This document shows, one piece after another, positions 33,332-40,895 of a stretch of 64,000 nt of DNA. The DNA comes from Streptomyces sp. ADI95-17. Its GTDB lineage: Bacteria; Actinomycetota; Actinomycetes; Streptomycetales; Streptomycetaceae. Position numbers and translations under genes: made by a program. The stretch's first letter is position 1; every line of letters begins with the position of its first letter. The DNA lies in the NCBI RefSeq assembly GCF_003846175.1, contig NZ_ML123047.1, positions 481,549 through 545,548 on the forward strand, in the 5' to 3' direction. The notes beneath the pieces are model-generated. The model saw only the letters and a list, made by a program, of their open reading frames with translations, was not told the origin of the DNA and ran no database searches.

Positions 33332-34581
33332 CCGACGAGCGTATGGCCCCCGTCGTCGCTGTGCTGCGGGGCCTCCTCGTCATCCTCGCCACGCCGCGGC
33401 CCGGGCACCTTGCTCCGGCCCGGGAACAGCACACCCCGGGCGAGGGTCGCCCGGCCGCCGAGCCAGACCAGGAAGACGGTCGGCAGGAAGACCGAGTCGG
33501 CGGCGATCATCGCCATGGAGAAGAAGGGCAGCCCGAGCAGCAGGGCGATGCCGGCGTGCTCCAACATCATGGCGACGAGCAGCACGTTCTTGACCCGCCG
33601 GTTGAAGAGGGTGAACGGAAAGGCGACCTGGACGATGACCGTGCCGTACGTGAGGACCATCACCATGACGCCGTTGGAGGCCAGGATGTCCGACAGCCCC
33701 GGCCAGGGCGTGAAGTAGTCGAGCTTGAGCGGGTAGTACAGCGCCGTGCCGTCCTGCCAGCGCGAACCCTGGATCTTGTACCACCCCGCGGTGGCGTAGA
33801 TCAGACAGACCTCGGCCATGATCACGACGAGGGTCGCGTTGTGGGCGAGGTTGGCGACGACATCGAGCAGGATCCGCGACTGGCTCCGCGGTGCGAAGCG
33901 GTTCACCGCCCACCAGGCGCCCTCGCCGACCCACAGGAACCAGAGCAGGGTTGGCAGCCACCAGGTGCCGCCGAGCCCGTCCGTCACACTGGCCACGATC
34001 AGGACGAGGCCGAGCACCACCCAGAGGACCGGACCGGCCACGTTCCCCCGCACCGGGCGCCGCTGCCCGCCCGCCTCCGCCCGCTCCTGCCGCGCCGCCC
34101 GCCGGGCGTCCAGCGACCAGACCCGTCCGCAGCGCGTGAGCACCAGATAGATCGCCATGAGGTGGATGACGTTGTCGCCGCCGTCGCCCATGAAGATGCT
34201 GCGGTTCTGCAGGGAGAGCACTCCGGCCATGAAGAGGACCGACATGGCGCGGGTGTGCCAGCCGACCATCAGCAGCGCCGCGGAGATCAGCGCGACCGCG
34301 TACACGATCTCGAACCAGACCGTGCTGTCCGACCACATGAGCGCGGTGAACGACTGGTTGCCGGATATGAGCTGCTGCGCCATGTCCCAGCGCCACGGGG
34401 CGTCGGGGCCGTACATCTCGTGGCGGTGCGGCAGCTCGCGCAGCAGGAAGAACAGATAGGTGGCCGAGAAGCCGATCCGGATGACGGCACTCTGGTACTG
34501 GCCGAGGGCCCTGGAGGTGATGCGCTGGATACCGCGGGCGACCTTGTGGTCGATCTTGCGGTCGAGGACGGCGGTACTCAC
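33328..34581 (-). CDS. HTTM-domain membrane protein (SdpB / gamma-carboxylase-like), 417 aa
   Basis: This is a multi-span integral membrane protein of the HTTM superfamily, which includes vitamin-K-dependent gamma-carboxylases and SdpB of the Bacillus Sdp toxin-maturation system. Visible marks are FSATYLFFLLRELPHRHEMYG near the N-terminus, LMVGWHTRAMSVLF, IFMGDGGDNVIHLMAIYLVL and AGWYKIQGSRWQDGTALYYPL. About eight hydrophobic segments can be seen. It starts in a 4-base overlap with the DUF5819 gene and ends in one with TrmH. The same HTTM/DUF5819 pairing resembles SdpB/SdpA, so export or maturation of a peptide is a plausible but untested role. Confidence 0.85.
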   Translation of the reverse strand: MSTAVLDRKIDHKVARGIQRITSRALGQYQSAVIRIGFSATYLFFLLRELPHRHEMYGPDAPWRWDMAQQLISGNQSFTALMWSDSTVWFEIVYAVALISAALLMVGWHTRAMSVLFMAGVLSLQNRSIFMGDGGDNVIHLMAIYLVLTRCGRVWSLDARRAARQERAEAGGQRRPVRGNVAGPVLWVVLGLVLIVASVTDGLGGTWWLPTLLWFLWVGEGAWWAVNRFAPRSQSRILLDVVANLAHNATLVVIMAEVCLIYATAGWYKIQGSRWQDGTALYYPLKLDYFTPWPGLSDILASNGVMVMVLTYGTVIVQVAFPFTLFNRRVKNVLLVAMMLEHAGIALLLGLPFFSMAMIAADSVFLPTVFLVWLGGRATLARGVLFPGRSKVPGPRRGEDDEEAPQHSDDGGHTLVG

Positions 34582-35339
34582 TTGCCCGCCCCCTCGGCGC
34601 TCTCGGGAAGGTCATCGGGAGTGACCGTCCACCACGGCAGTACTCGGTAGGACGGCCGCGTACTGATCTTCTCCTCGCTCCACGCGGGCGCCGCGACGGA
34701 CCGCACCTCGGAACGGACCTGGATGCGCTCGACGGTGCCGCCGTAGTCGTGTTCGCCGAGGCGCAGCATCACGATGCGGCGGATGTAGCGCTCGGAGAGC
34801 TGTCCGCGGAGGCCGTTGGCCTTGTTCTCGTTGTCGTGGGAGCTGAGGTAGAAGTCCCAGCCGCGGCGCAGTTCGTTCTGGTGGACGTGGCTGGGGAGGA
34901 GATTGCCGCGTATCGCCTTGCCGTCCTCGCCGGAAAGGCTCATCCAGGGGGTGGTGCGGCGGCCGTCCGCGCCGGCTATCTCGGCCCGTACGTGAACGGC
35001 GATGTTCTGCTGGAGCGGATTCGGGGCGAAGAGCTTCCAGTTCTGCTCGAACTCGGGATAGACCCACTCGTCGACCGCTTCGCCGTGCTGCTTGGTCAGG
35101 GTGTTGGAGGGTGCGACGTGAAGAAACACCATGACCAGCTGTCCACAGGCGACCAGTCCGATGACCGACAGTGCGACCGCGGCAACGATCTGGTACGGAA
35201 GGGACAGGGCGGCCATCCCGGCACGAGGGCCTGATTCCAGGGCCTGACCAGCAGCGGAGGGCTCTTCCTCGCGTCGATCCGGCCCCGGCTCGGCGCTCCC
35301 GTTCCCGCTCTCGGAGCCCCTGTCGTCGTACGAATCCAT
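34578..35339 (-). CDS. DUF5819 family membrane protein (SdpA-like partner), 253 aa
   Basis: A charged, disordered N-terminus of about 45 residues is followed by one membrane span at about 48-72 (YQIVAAVALSVIGLVACGQLVMVF) and an outer domain that starts with WVYPEFEQNWKLFAPNPL, the signature of this family. The outer part continues as a beta-rich domain (VHVRAEIAGADGRRT, RIVMLRLGEHDYGG). The function is unknown. SdpA of the Bacillus Sdp system has a similar single span and W-x-F-P signature and works with the HTTM protein SdpB. The gene leads the operon; its promoter lies in the 115-base gap shared with paaA. Confidence 0.82.
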   Translation of the reverse strand: MDSYDDRGSESGNGSAEPGPDRREEEPSAAGQALESGPRAGMAALSLPYQIVAAVALSVIGLVACGQLVMVFLHVAPSNTLTKQHGEAVDEWVYPEFEQNWKLFAPNPLQQNIAVHVRAEIAGADGRRTTPWMSLSGEDGKAIRGNLLPSHVHQNELRRGWDFYLSSHDNENKANGLRGQLSERYIRRIVMLRLGEHDYGGTVERIQVRSEVRSVAAPAWSEEKISTRPSYRVLPWWTVTPDDLPESAEGAGK

Positions 35340-35370
35340 CCCGCCCCGATCCCCGTCGATCCCCGGTCAG

Positions 35371-35438
35371 TTATCCACAGGGTTGACACCCTACGGGCCA
35401 CCGACTCACCATTGAAGACATTGAACCGAACGATCGGT
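35371..35438 (+). promoter_or_regulatory. paaA promoter with DnaA box and PaaR-type operator
   Basis: TTGACA (35383-35388) and CACCAT (35407-35412) form a promoter with an 18-bp spacer. ACCGAACGATCGGT (35425-35438) is a perfect PaaR-type operator just downstream of the expected start of transcription. A perfect DnaA-box sequence TTATCCACA (35371-35379) lies directly upstream of the -35. Confidence 0.75.
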
Positions 35439-35454
35439 CGGTAGGGAGCCCGGG

Positions 35455-36471
35455 ATGGCGGCAGTGACTGCGGACCAGACAGCGCAGGCGGGAGCGGACA
35501 GGCCCGAAGGGGCGGACGGAGCCCTGGAGGCGGCATTCGACGCCGCGGTGGCGGCGGACGAGCGCATCGAGCCACGCGACTGGATGCCCGATGCGTACCG
35601 GGCCTCGCTGGTCAGGCAAATGGCCCAGCATGCCCACTCCGAAATCATCGGCATGCAGCCGGAGGCCAACTGGATCTCGCGCGCGCCCTCGCTGCGCCGC
35701 AAGGCGATCCTCATGGCCAAGGTGCAGGACGAGGCGGGCCACGGGCTCTATCTGTACAGCGCGGCGGAGACCCTCGGCACCGGCCGCGAGGAGCTGCTCG
35801 ACAAGCTCCACGCGGGCCGCCAGAGGTATTCATCGATCTTCAACTACCCGACGCTGACCTGGGCGGACGTCGGCGCGATCGGCTGGCTCGTGGACGGCGC
35901 CGCGATCACCAACCAGGTGCCGCTGTGCCGCTGCTCCTACGGCCCGTACGCGCGGGCGATGGTCCGCATCTGCAAGGAGGAGTCCTTCCACCAGCGCCAG
36001 GGCTACGAGCTGCTGCTCACCCTCAGCAAGGGCACCCCGGCACAGCACGAGATGGCGCAGGATGCGGTGAACCGCTGGTGGTGGCCGTCCCTGATGATGT
36101 TCGGCCCGCCGGACGACGCTTCGGCCCACTCGGCGCAGTCGATGACCTGGAAGATCAAGCGGCATTCCAACGACGAGCTGCGGCAGCGCTTCGTGGACAT
36201 CTGTGTCCCGCAGGCCGAGGCGCTGGGGCTCACCCTGCCGGACCCGGACCTCCGGTGGAACGAGGAGCGCGGACAGCACGACTTCGGCGCGATCGACTGG
36301 AAGGAGTTCCAGGAGGTCCTCAAGGGCAACGGCCCGTGCAACGAACAGCGCCTCACCCAGCGCCGCAGGGCGCACGAGGAGGGCGCCTGGGTCCGGGACG
36401 CGGCGGTTGCCTACGCCGAGAAGCACACAGCAACGCACACAGCAGCGAGGAACGGGGAGGCGACAGCATGA
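35455..36471 (+). CDS. paaA: 1,2-phenylacetyl-CoA epoxidase subunit PaaA, 338 aa
   Basis: This is the catalytic di-iron subunit of the PaaABC(D)E monooxygenase, which epoxidises the aromatic ring of phenylacetyl-CoA. The ferritin-like helices carry the iron ligands: HAHSEIIGMQPEANW, the EAGH of VQDEAGHGLYLY and the KEESFHQRQGYELL helix. WWWPSLMMFGPPDD is a highly conserved PaaA segment. The length is normal for the family apart from an Ala/Thr-rich N-terminal tail. AGGGAG precedes the ATG. The stop overlaps paaB by 4 bases. Confidence 0.95.
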   Translation: MAAVTADQTAQAGADRPEGADGALEAAFDAAVAADERIEPRDWMPDAYRASLVRQMAQHAHSEIIGMQPEANWISRAPSLRRKAILMAKVQDEAGHGLYLYSAAETLGTGREELLDKLHAGRQRYSSIFNYPTLTWADVGAIGWLVDGAAITNQVPLCRCSYGPYARAMVRICKEESFHQRQGYELLLTLSKGTPAQHEMAQDAVNRWWWPSLMMFGPPDDASAHSAQSMTWKIKRHSNDELRQRFVDICVPQAEALGLTLPDPDLRWNEERGQHDFGAIDWKEFQEVLKGNGPCNEQRLTQRRRAHEEGAWVRDAAVAYAEKHTATHTAARNGEATA

Positions 36472-36758
36472 GCAGCTCGACCGAATGGCCACTGTGGGAG
36501 GTGTTCGTGCGTTCCCGCCGCGGTCTTTCCCACACCCACGCCGGCAGCCTGCACGCGCCGGACGCGGAGATGGCCCTGCGCAACGCGCGCGATCTGTACA
36601 CGCGCCGTTCCGAGGGCGTCTCGATCTGGGTGGTCCCATCCGCACAGGTCACGGCCTCCTCACCGGACGAGAAGGACTCCTTCTTCGAGCCGGCCGGTGA
36701 CAAGCCGTACCGGCATCCGACGTTCTACGAGATCCCGGAAGGGGTGAAGCACCTGTGA
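36468..36758 (+). CDS. paaB: 1,2-phenylacetyl-CoA epoxidase subunit PaaB, 96 aa
   Basis: PaaB is the small bridging subunit of the epoxidase complex. The stretch WEVFVRSRRGLSHTHAGSLH and MALRNARDLYTRRSEGVSIW are diagnostic, and the protein ends FYEIPEGVKHL as usual. GGGGAGG precedes the ATG, which overlaps the paaA stop (ATGA). Its own stop overlaps paaC (GTGA). It has no catalytic residues. Confidence 0.95.
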   Translation: MSSSTEWPLWEVFVRSRRGLSHTHAGSLHAPDAEMALRNARDLYTRRSEGVSIWVVPSAQVTASSPDEKDSFFEPAGDKPYRHPTFYEIPEGVKHL

Positions 36759-37456
36759 CCGCGACCCTCGCCCTGGGCGACGACGCGCTGGTGCTCTCGC
36801 ACCGGCTGGGGGAGTGGGCGGGCCATGCGCCCGTGCTGGAAGAAGAAGTGGCCCTGGCCAACATCGCCCTGGACCTGCTGGGCCAGGCCCGGCTGCTGCT
36901 CTCCATGGCCGGGGACGAGGACGAGCTGGCGTATCTGCGCGAGGAACGTGCCTTCCGCAATGTCCAGCTGGTCGAGCAGCCGAACGGCGACTTCGCCCAC
37001 ACCATCACCCGCCAGCTCTACTTCTCCGCCTACCAGCGGCCGCTGTACGAGCAGCTGGCCTCGGGCGGGAGCGCGTTCGCCGGTCTGGCGGCGAAGGCCG
37101 TCAAGGAGGTCGCGTACCACCAGGACCACGCGGAGCACTGGACGCTGCGGCTCGGCGACGGCACGGACGAGAGCCATGACCGGATGCAGCGCGGCGTGGA
37201 CGCCCTCTGGCGGTTCACCGGCGAGCTGTTCGAGCCCGTCGAGGGCCTGGAGATCGACTGGCGGTCGCTGCGGAGCGACTGGCTGGAGTCCGTCTCCGCG
37301 GTGCTGGACCGGGCCACGCTGACGCTGCCGGCCGGTCCGCAGTCCGGGGCGTGGACGGCGGGTGCGGGGCGCCAGGGCATCCACACGGAACCCTTCGGCC
37401 GCATGATCGCCGAGATGCAACATCTGCATCGCAGCCACCCGGGGGCGTCATGGTGA
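36755..37456 (+). CDS. paaC: 1,2-phenylacetyl-CoA epoxidase subunit PaaC, 233 aa
   Basis: PaaC is the structural partner of PaaA and has the same ferritin-like fold without full iron ligands. Marks are LGDDALVLSHRLGEWAGHAP, EEEVALANIALDLLGQAR and EVAYHQDHAEHWTLRLGDGT. It is slightly shorter than many homologues (about 250). The GTG start overlaps paaB by 4 bases, and the paaD start lies 7 bases inside its 3' end. Confidence 0.94.
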   Translation: MTATLALGDDALVLSHRLGEWAGHAPVLEEEVALANIALDLLGQARLLLSMAGDEDELAYLREERAFRNVQLVEQPNGDFAHTITRQLYFSAYQRPLYEQLASGGSAFAGLAAKAVKEVAYHQDHAEHWTLRLGDGTDESHDRMQRGVDALWRFTGELFEPVEGLEIDWRSLRSDWLESVSAVLDRATLTLPAGPQSGAWTAGAGRQGIHTEPFGRMIAEMQHLHRSHPGASW

Positions 37457-37956
37457 CCGAGACACTCCTGGAGGAGGAGCTGCACCGCCTCGCAGGCTCC
37501 GTGCCCGACCCCGAACTGCCGGTGCTGACCCTGGACGAGCTGGGCGTGCTCCGGGGCGTGGACGTCCTCGCCCCCGGCAAGGTCACCGTGCGCCTCACCC
37601 CGACCTACACGGGCTGCCCCGCGATCGAGGCCATGTCCGCGGACATCGAGCGGGTGCTGCACGACCACGGCATACCGGAGGTCTCCGTGGTCAAGGTGCT
37701 CTCACCGGCCTGGTCCACGGACGACATCAGCGCGGAAGGGCGGCGCAAGCTGGCGGAGTTCGGCATAGCGCCCCCACGCCCGCACGACGTCACGGCTCCC
37801 GCGGGCGGCCCGGTGCCGCTCACGCTCTCGGTGCGCTGCCCGCACTGCGGCTCGACCGATACGGAGCTGCTGAGCCGGTTCTCCTCCACCGCGTGCAAGG
37901 CGCTGCGCCGTTGCGTGACATGCCGCGAACCGTTCGACCACTTCAAGGAGTTGTAG
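37450..37956 (+). CDS. paaD: Phenylacetate epoxidase maturation protein PaaD, 168 aa
   Basis: PaaD has an N-terminal MIP18/SufT-like (DUF59) domain (VPDPELPVLTLDELGVLRGV, TPTYTGCPAIEAMSADI) and a C-terminal metal-binding part with CPHCGS and CVTC, likely a zinc or Fe-S site. It is thought to help assemble the metal centre of the epoxidase. The ATG at 37450 lies inside paaC, and paaE begins at the base right after its stop. Confidence 0.92.
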   Translation: MVTETLLEEELHRLAGSVPDPELPVLTLDELGVLRGVDVLAPGKVTVRLTPTYTGCPAIEAMSADIERVLHDHGIPEVSVVKVLSPAWSTDDISAEGRRKLAEFGIAPPRPHDVTAPAGGPVPLTLSVRCPHCGSTDTELLSRFSSTACKALRRCVTCREPFDHFKEL

Positions 37957-39015
37957 ATGTTCCATCCGCTCCGGGTCCGCGCCGTCGAACGGCTCACGGA
38001 CGATTCGGTGGCCGTCACTCTCGCCGTGCCGCCCGAGTTGCGCGAGACCTTCCGCCACAAGCCCGGCCAGCATCTCAATGTGCGGTACTCGGTCGACGGC
38101 GAGGAGATCCGCCGCTCGTACTCGATCTGCTCCCCGGCAGTCGAGGAGCCGGCCGATCCGGTACTGCGGGTGGGCATCCGCCACGTCGACGGCGGCGCGT
38201 TCTCCACCTATGCCCTGAAGGAACTCGCCGTCGGTGACGTGGTCGAGGCGATGTCTCCGATGGGCCGCTTCGTTCTGGAGCCCCGCGCCGGACGCTTCGC
38301 GGCGATCGTCGGGGGCAGCGGGATCACGCCGGTGCTGTCGATCGCGGCCACGCTGCTGGCGCGGGAGCCCGACGCCCACTTCTGCCTGATCCGCAGCGAC
38401 CGGACAGCGCTCTCGACGATGTTCCTGGACGAGGTCGCCGACCTCAAGGACCGCTATCCGGACCGGTTCCAGCTGGTCACGGTGCTCTCCCGGGAGGAGC
38501 AGCAGGCGGGTCTTCCCTCCGGCCGGCTGGACCAGGACCGTCTCACCGAGCTGCTGCCCGCGCTGCTTCCGACGGCCAAGGTGGACGGCTGGTATCTCTG
38601 CGGGCCGTTCGGGCTGGTCCTGGCCGCGGACCGGGCGCTGCGCGGCCTGGGTGTCGACCGGACCCGCGTCCATCAGGAGATCTTCCATGTGGACGACGGC
38701 CCGAGCGCGTCCGCCCGCCCCCGGATCGAATCACCGGCCCACAGCAGACTCACCGCGACCCTGGACGGCCGCTCCGGCACCTGGCCCGTGGAGGAGGGCG
38801 AATCGCTGCTGGAGACCGTGCTGCGCAGCCGCGCCGACGCGCCGTACGCCTGCAAGGGCGGGGTGTGCGGGACCTGCCGGGCGTTCCTGGTCTCGGGCGA
38901 GGTGCGGATGGACCGCAACTTCGCGTTGGAGCCCGAAGAGACGGGCGCGGGCTATGTGCTGGCGTGCCAGTCGCATCCGGTCACGCCGGAGGTGGAGCTC
39001 GACTTCGACCGCTGA
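37957..39015 (+). CDS. paaE: Phenylacetate epoxidase reductase PaaE, 352 aa
   Basis: PaaE passes electrons from NADPH to PaaA. An FAD-binding domain (IRRSYSICS) is followed by an NAD(P)-binding domain (AIVGGSGITPVLSIAATLL, then WYLCGPFGLVLAADRAL). A C-terminal plant-type [2Fe-2S] domain has the cysteines in CKGGVCGTCRAF and a last one in VLACQSHP. The domain order and length are typical. It follows paaD without a gap and closes the paaABCDE operon; paaK and the beta-oxidation genes of the pathway are not in the window. Confidence 0.94.
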   Translation: MFHPLRVRAVERLTDDSVAVTLAVPPELRETFRHKPGQHLNVRYSVDGEEIRRSYSICSPAVEEPADPVLRVGIRHVDGGAFSTYALKELAVGDVVEAMSPMGRFVLEPRAGRFAAIVGGSGITPVLSIAATLLAREPDAHFCLIRSDRTALSTMFLDEVADLKDRYPDRFQLVTVLSREEQQAGLPSGRLDQDRLTELLPALLPTAKVDGWYLCGPFGLVLAADRALRGLGVDRTRVHQEIFHVDDGPSASARPRIESPAHSRLTATLDGRSGTWPVEEGESLLETVLRSRADAPYACKGGVCGTCRAFLVSGEVRMDRNFALEPEETGAGYVLACQSHPVTPEVELDFDR

Positions 39016-39052
39016 CCGGCGCCGTCGCCTCTCCTCCCGTGTTCCCTTCTCG

Positions 39053-39066
39053 TAGAACCTGTTCTA
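39053..39066. promoter_or_regulatory. KstR-like operator before the acyl-CoA dehydrogenase
   Basis: TAGAACCTGTTCTA is a perfect palindrome and fits the KstR pattern TNNAACNNGTTNNA of actinobacterial sterol and lipid catabolism. A second dyad, TGACG-ATC-CGTCA, follows at 39070-39082. Both lie in the 116-base gap between paaE and the dehydrogenase. Confidence 0.7.
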
Positions 39067-39131
39067 TCTTGACGATCCGTCAGATTCGGGCGGGCGTTCG
39101 GGCGGGCATCGGTCAACGGGAGGCCAGGACA

Positions 39132-40331
39132 GTGGACTTCACCTTCACCGAGGAACAGCAGGCGGCCGCGGAGGCAGCGCGCGCGGTCTTCTCGGGAGTC
39201 GTACCGGACGGGGTTCCCAGCCCCGCTCTGGTGCCGGGCGCGGTGGCCGAGGACATCGACCGCCCGCTGTGGGCCGGGCTCGCGTCGAGCGACTTGCTGA
39301 GCCTGACGCTGCTGCCCGAGCACGGCGGTGCCGGGCTCGATCTCGTCGCGCTGTGCCTGGTGTTGCGCGAGTCCGCCAAGGTGCTCGCGAGAGTGCCGCT
39401 GCTGGAGACGTGTGCGGTCGCCATGGCGCTCCAGCGGTACGGAGACCCGGGGCTGGCCGCCGAGTTGCTGCCCCGGATCGGCCGGGGCGAGCTGGTCCTC
39501 ACCGCCGGGTCCAACGGCCGCTCCGGCCACGATCCGGCCGAACTCGCGGTCAAGGCCCGCCGGAAGGCGATGACGGGAACCGCCGGGAAGGACATGGTCC
39601 CCGGCAGGGCCGCCGCCGACCCTGCCAATGCCGCTGTCGGCTGGGTGCTCGACGGAATGCAGTCAGCGGTGCCGTGGGGGCAGGCGGCGGACTGGATCGC
39701 GATTCCGGCCCACACGGACGAGGGCCGGGCGGTCGTCGCCCTGGTCCGGCCCGCCCAGGACGGCGTCACCCTGGCCGAGCAGGTCTCCACCAGCGGCGAA
39801 CGGTTCGCCGAGGTCCGGCTGGAGTCGGTACGTATCGACGACCGCGCGCTGATCGACGGCGCCGGGGCCTGGGAGTGGCTGCGCGCGATCCTCACCACCG
39901 GGACGTGCGCGCTCGCGCTGGGCCTGGGTGAGGCCGTGCTCGCCATGACGAGCCAATACACCGGCAAACGCGAGCAGTTCGGTTTTCCGGTGGCAACATT
40001 CCAGTCCGTCGCGGTACAGGCGGCGGACCGGTACATAGACCTGCGCGCCATGGAAGTGACGCTCTGGCAGGCGGCCTGGCGGATCTCCACCGGGGCCGAC
40101 GGGGCGCTGCCCGCCGAGGGCGACATCGCCGTGGCGAAGATCTGGGCATCGGACGGCATCCGACGGGTCGTGCAGACGGCACAGCATCTGCACGGCGGTT
40201 TCGGCGCGGACACGGACTACCCGCTGCACCGTTTTCATGCCTGGGCGAAGCAGATCGAGCTGTCCCTCGGCCCGGCGGCGGCACACGAGGAGGCACTGGG
40301 CAACCTCCTGGCCGCGCACCTGCTCGACTGA
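39132..40331 (+). CDS. Acyl-CoA dehydrogenase family protein (FadE type), 399 aa
   Basis: This is an FAD-dependent acyl-CoA dehydrogenase. The N-terminal helical domain starts FTFTEEQQAAAEAARAVF. The middle beta domain is in the centre, and the C-terminal domain has the conserved REQFGFPVATFQSV and LHGGFGADTDYPLHRF. The catalytic Glu of the usual TEYP segment is replaced by Asp (about residue 362), as seen in one chain of some heteromeric steroid-degrading dehydrogenases. The GTG at 39132 follows GGGAGG. The KstR-like operator upstream makes sterol- or lipid-type control likely and suggests that it is not part of the paa operon. Confidence 0.88.
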   Translation: MDFTFTEEQQAAAEAARAVFSGVVPDGVPSPALVPGAVAEDIDRPLWAGLASSDLLSLTLLPEHGGAGLDLVALCLVLRESAKVLARVPLLETCAVAMALQRYGDPGLAAELLPRIGRGELVLTAGSNGRSGHDPAELAVKARRKAMTGTAGKDMVPGRAAADPANAAVGWVLDGMQSAVPWGQAADWIAIPAHTDEGRAVVALVRPAQDGVTLAEQVSTSGERFAEVRLESVRIDDRALIDGAGAWEWLRAILTTGTCALALGLGEAVLAMTSQYTGKREQFGFPVATFQSVAVQAADRYIDLRAMEVTLWQAAWRISTGADGALPAEGDIAVAKIWASDGIRRVVQTAQHLHGGFGADTDYPLHRFHAWAKQIELSLGPAAAHEEALGNLLAAHLLD

Positions 40332-40504
40332 CCCCGGCCGAAGCACCCGCTCGGCCGGCCCCGGTCCAACGGCAGACAGCCCGCCCGACAGCCGCTAACC
40401 GACAACCGACAGCCGACCGGCAACGGGGCCGCCCCGGCCGGCGCCGCCCAAGTCAGGAGCGCCCCGGCCGGGAACGGTTCGGCAGCCCGGAACAGCTCTC
40501 CGGA

Positions 40505-40849
40505 TCAGAGCACGAAGGCCGGGTCGCCGCTGTCCGTGACCATCGGGCGTCCGGCGCCGTCCCAGGCGAGCATCCCGCCGTCGATGTTCACGGCGTCGAG
40601 GCCTTGCTGCACCAGGTACTGCGTGACCTGGGCCGACCGGCCACCGACCCGGCACATGACGTGCACGCGACGGCCGTCTTCGGCGGCCTCGGTCAGCTCA
40701 CCGAAGCGGGCCACGAAGTCGCTCATCGGGATGTGCAGGGCGCCCTCCACGTGCCCGGCCGCCCATTCGTTGTCCTCCCGGACGTCCAGCACGAAGCCGT
40801 CCGACGGCACCGCCGCGACGTCCACCGAGGGCAGCGGGGCGAAATTCAT
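40505..40849 (-). CDS. Rhodanese-like domain protein, 114 aa
   Basis: This is a single-domain rhodanese. The opening FVLDVREDNEWAAGHVEGALHIP is the CH2A motif, and the active-site loop is VMCRVGGRSAQV with the catalytic Cys. The size (about 110) fits a PspE/GlpE-like sulfurtransferase, which handles sulfane sulfur in the cytoplasm. It is followed on the left by a 170-base gap with CCGACAGCCG-like short repeats and no ORF. It lies 46 bases downstream of the J-domain gene and may be co-transcribed with it. Confidence 0.9.
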   Translation of the reverse strand: MNFAPLPSVDVAAVPSDGFVLDVREDNEWAAGHVEGALHIPMSDFVARFGELTEAAEDGRRVHVMCRVGGRSAQVTQYLVQQGLDAVNIDGGMLAWDGAGRPMVTDSGDPAFVL

Positions 40850-40895
40850 GGGTCATGCCTTCTCTCGTACGTACGCTCCAGAGTCACCCGGAACG

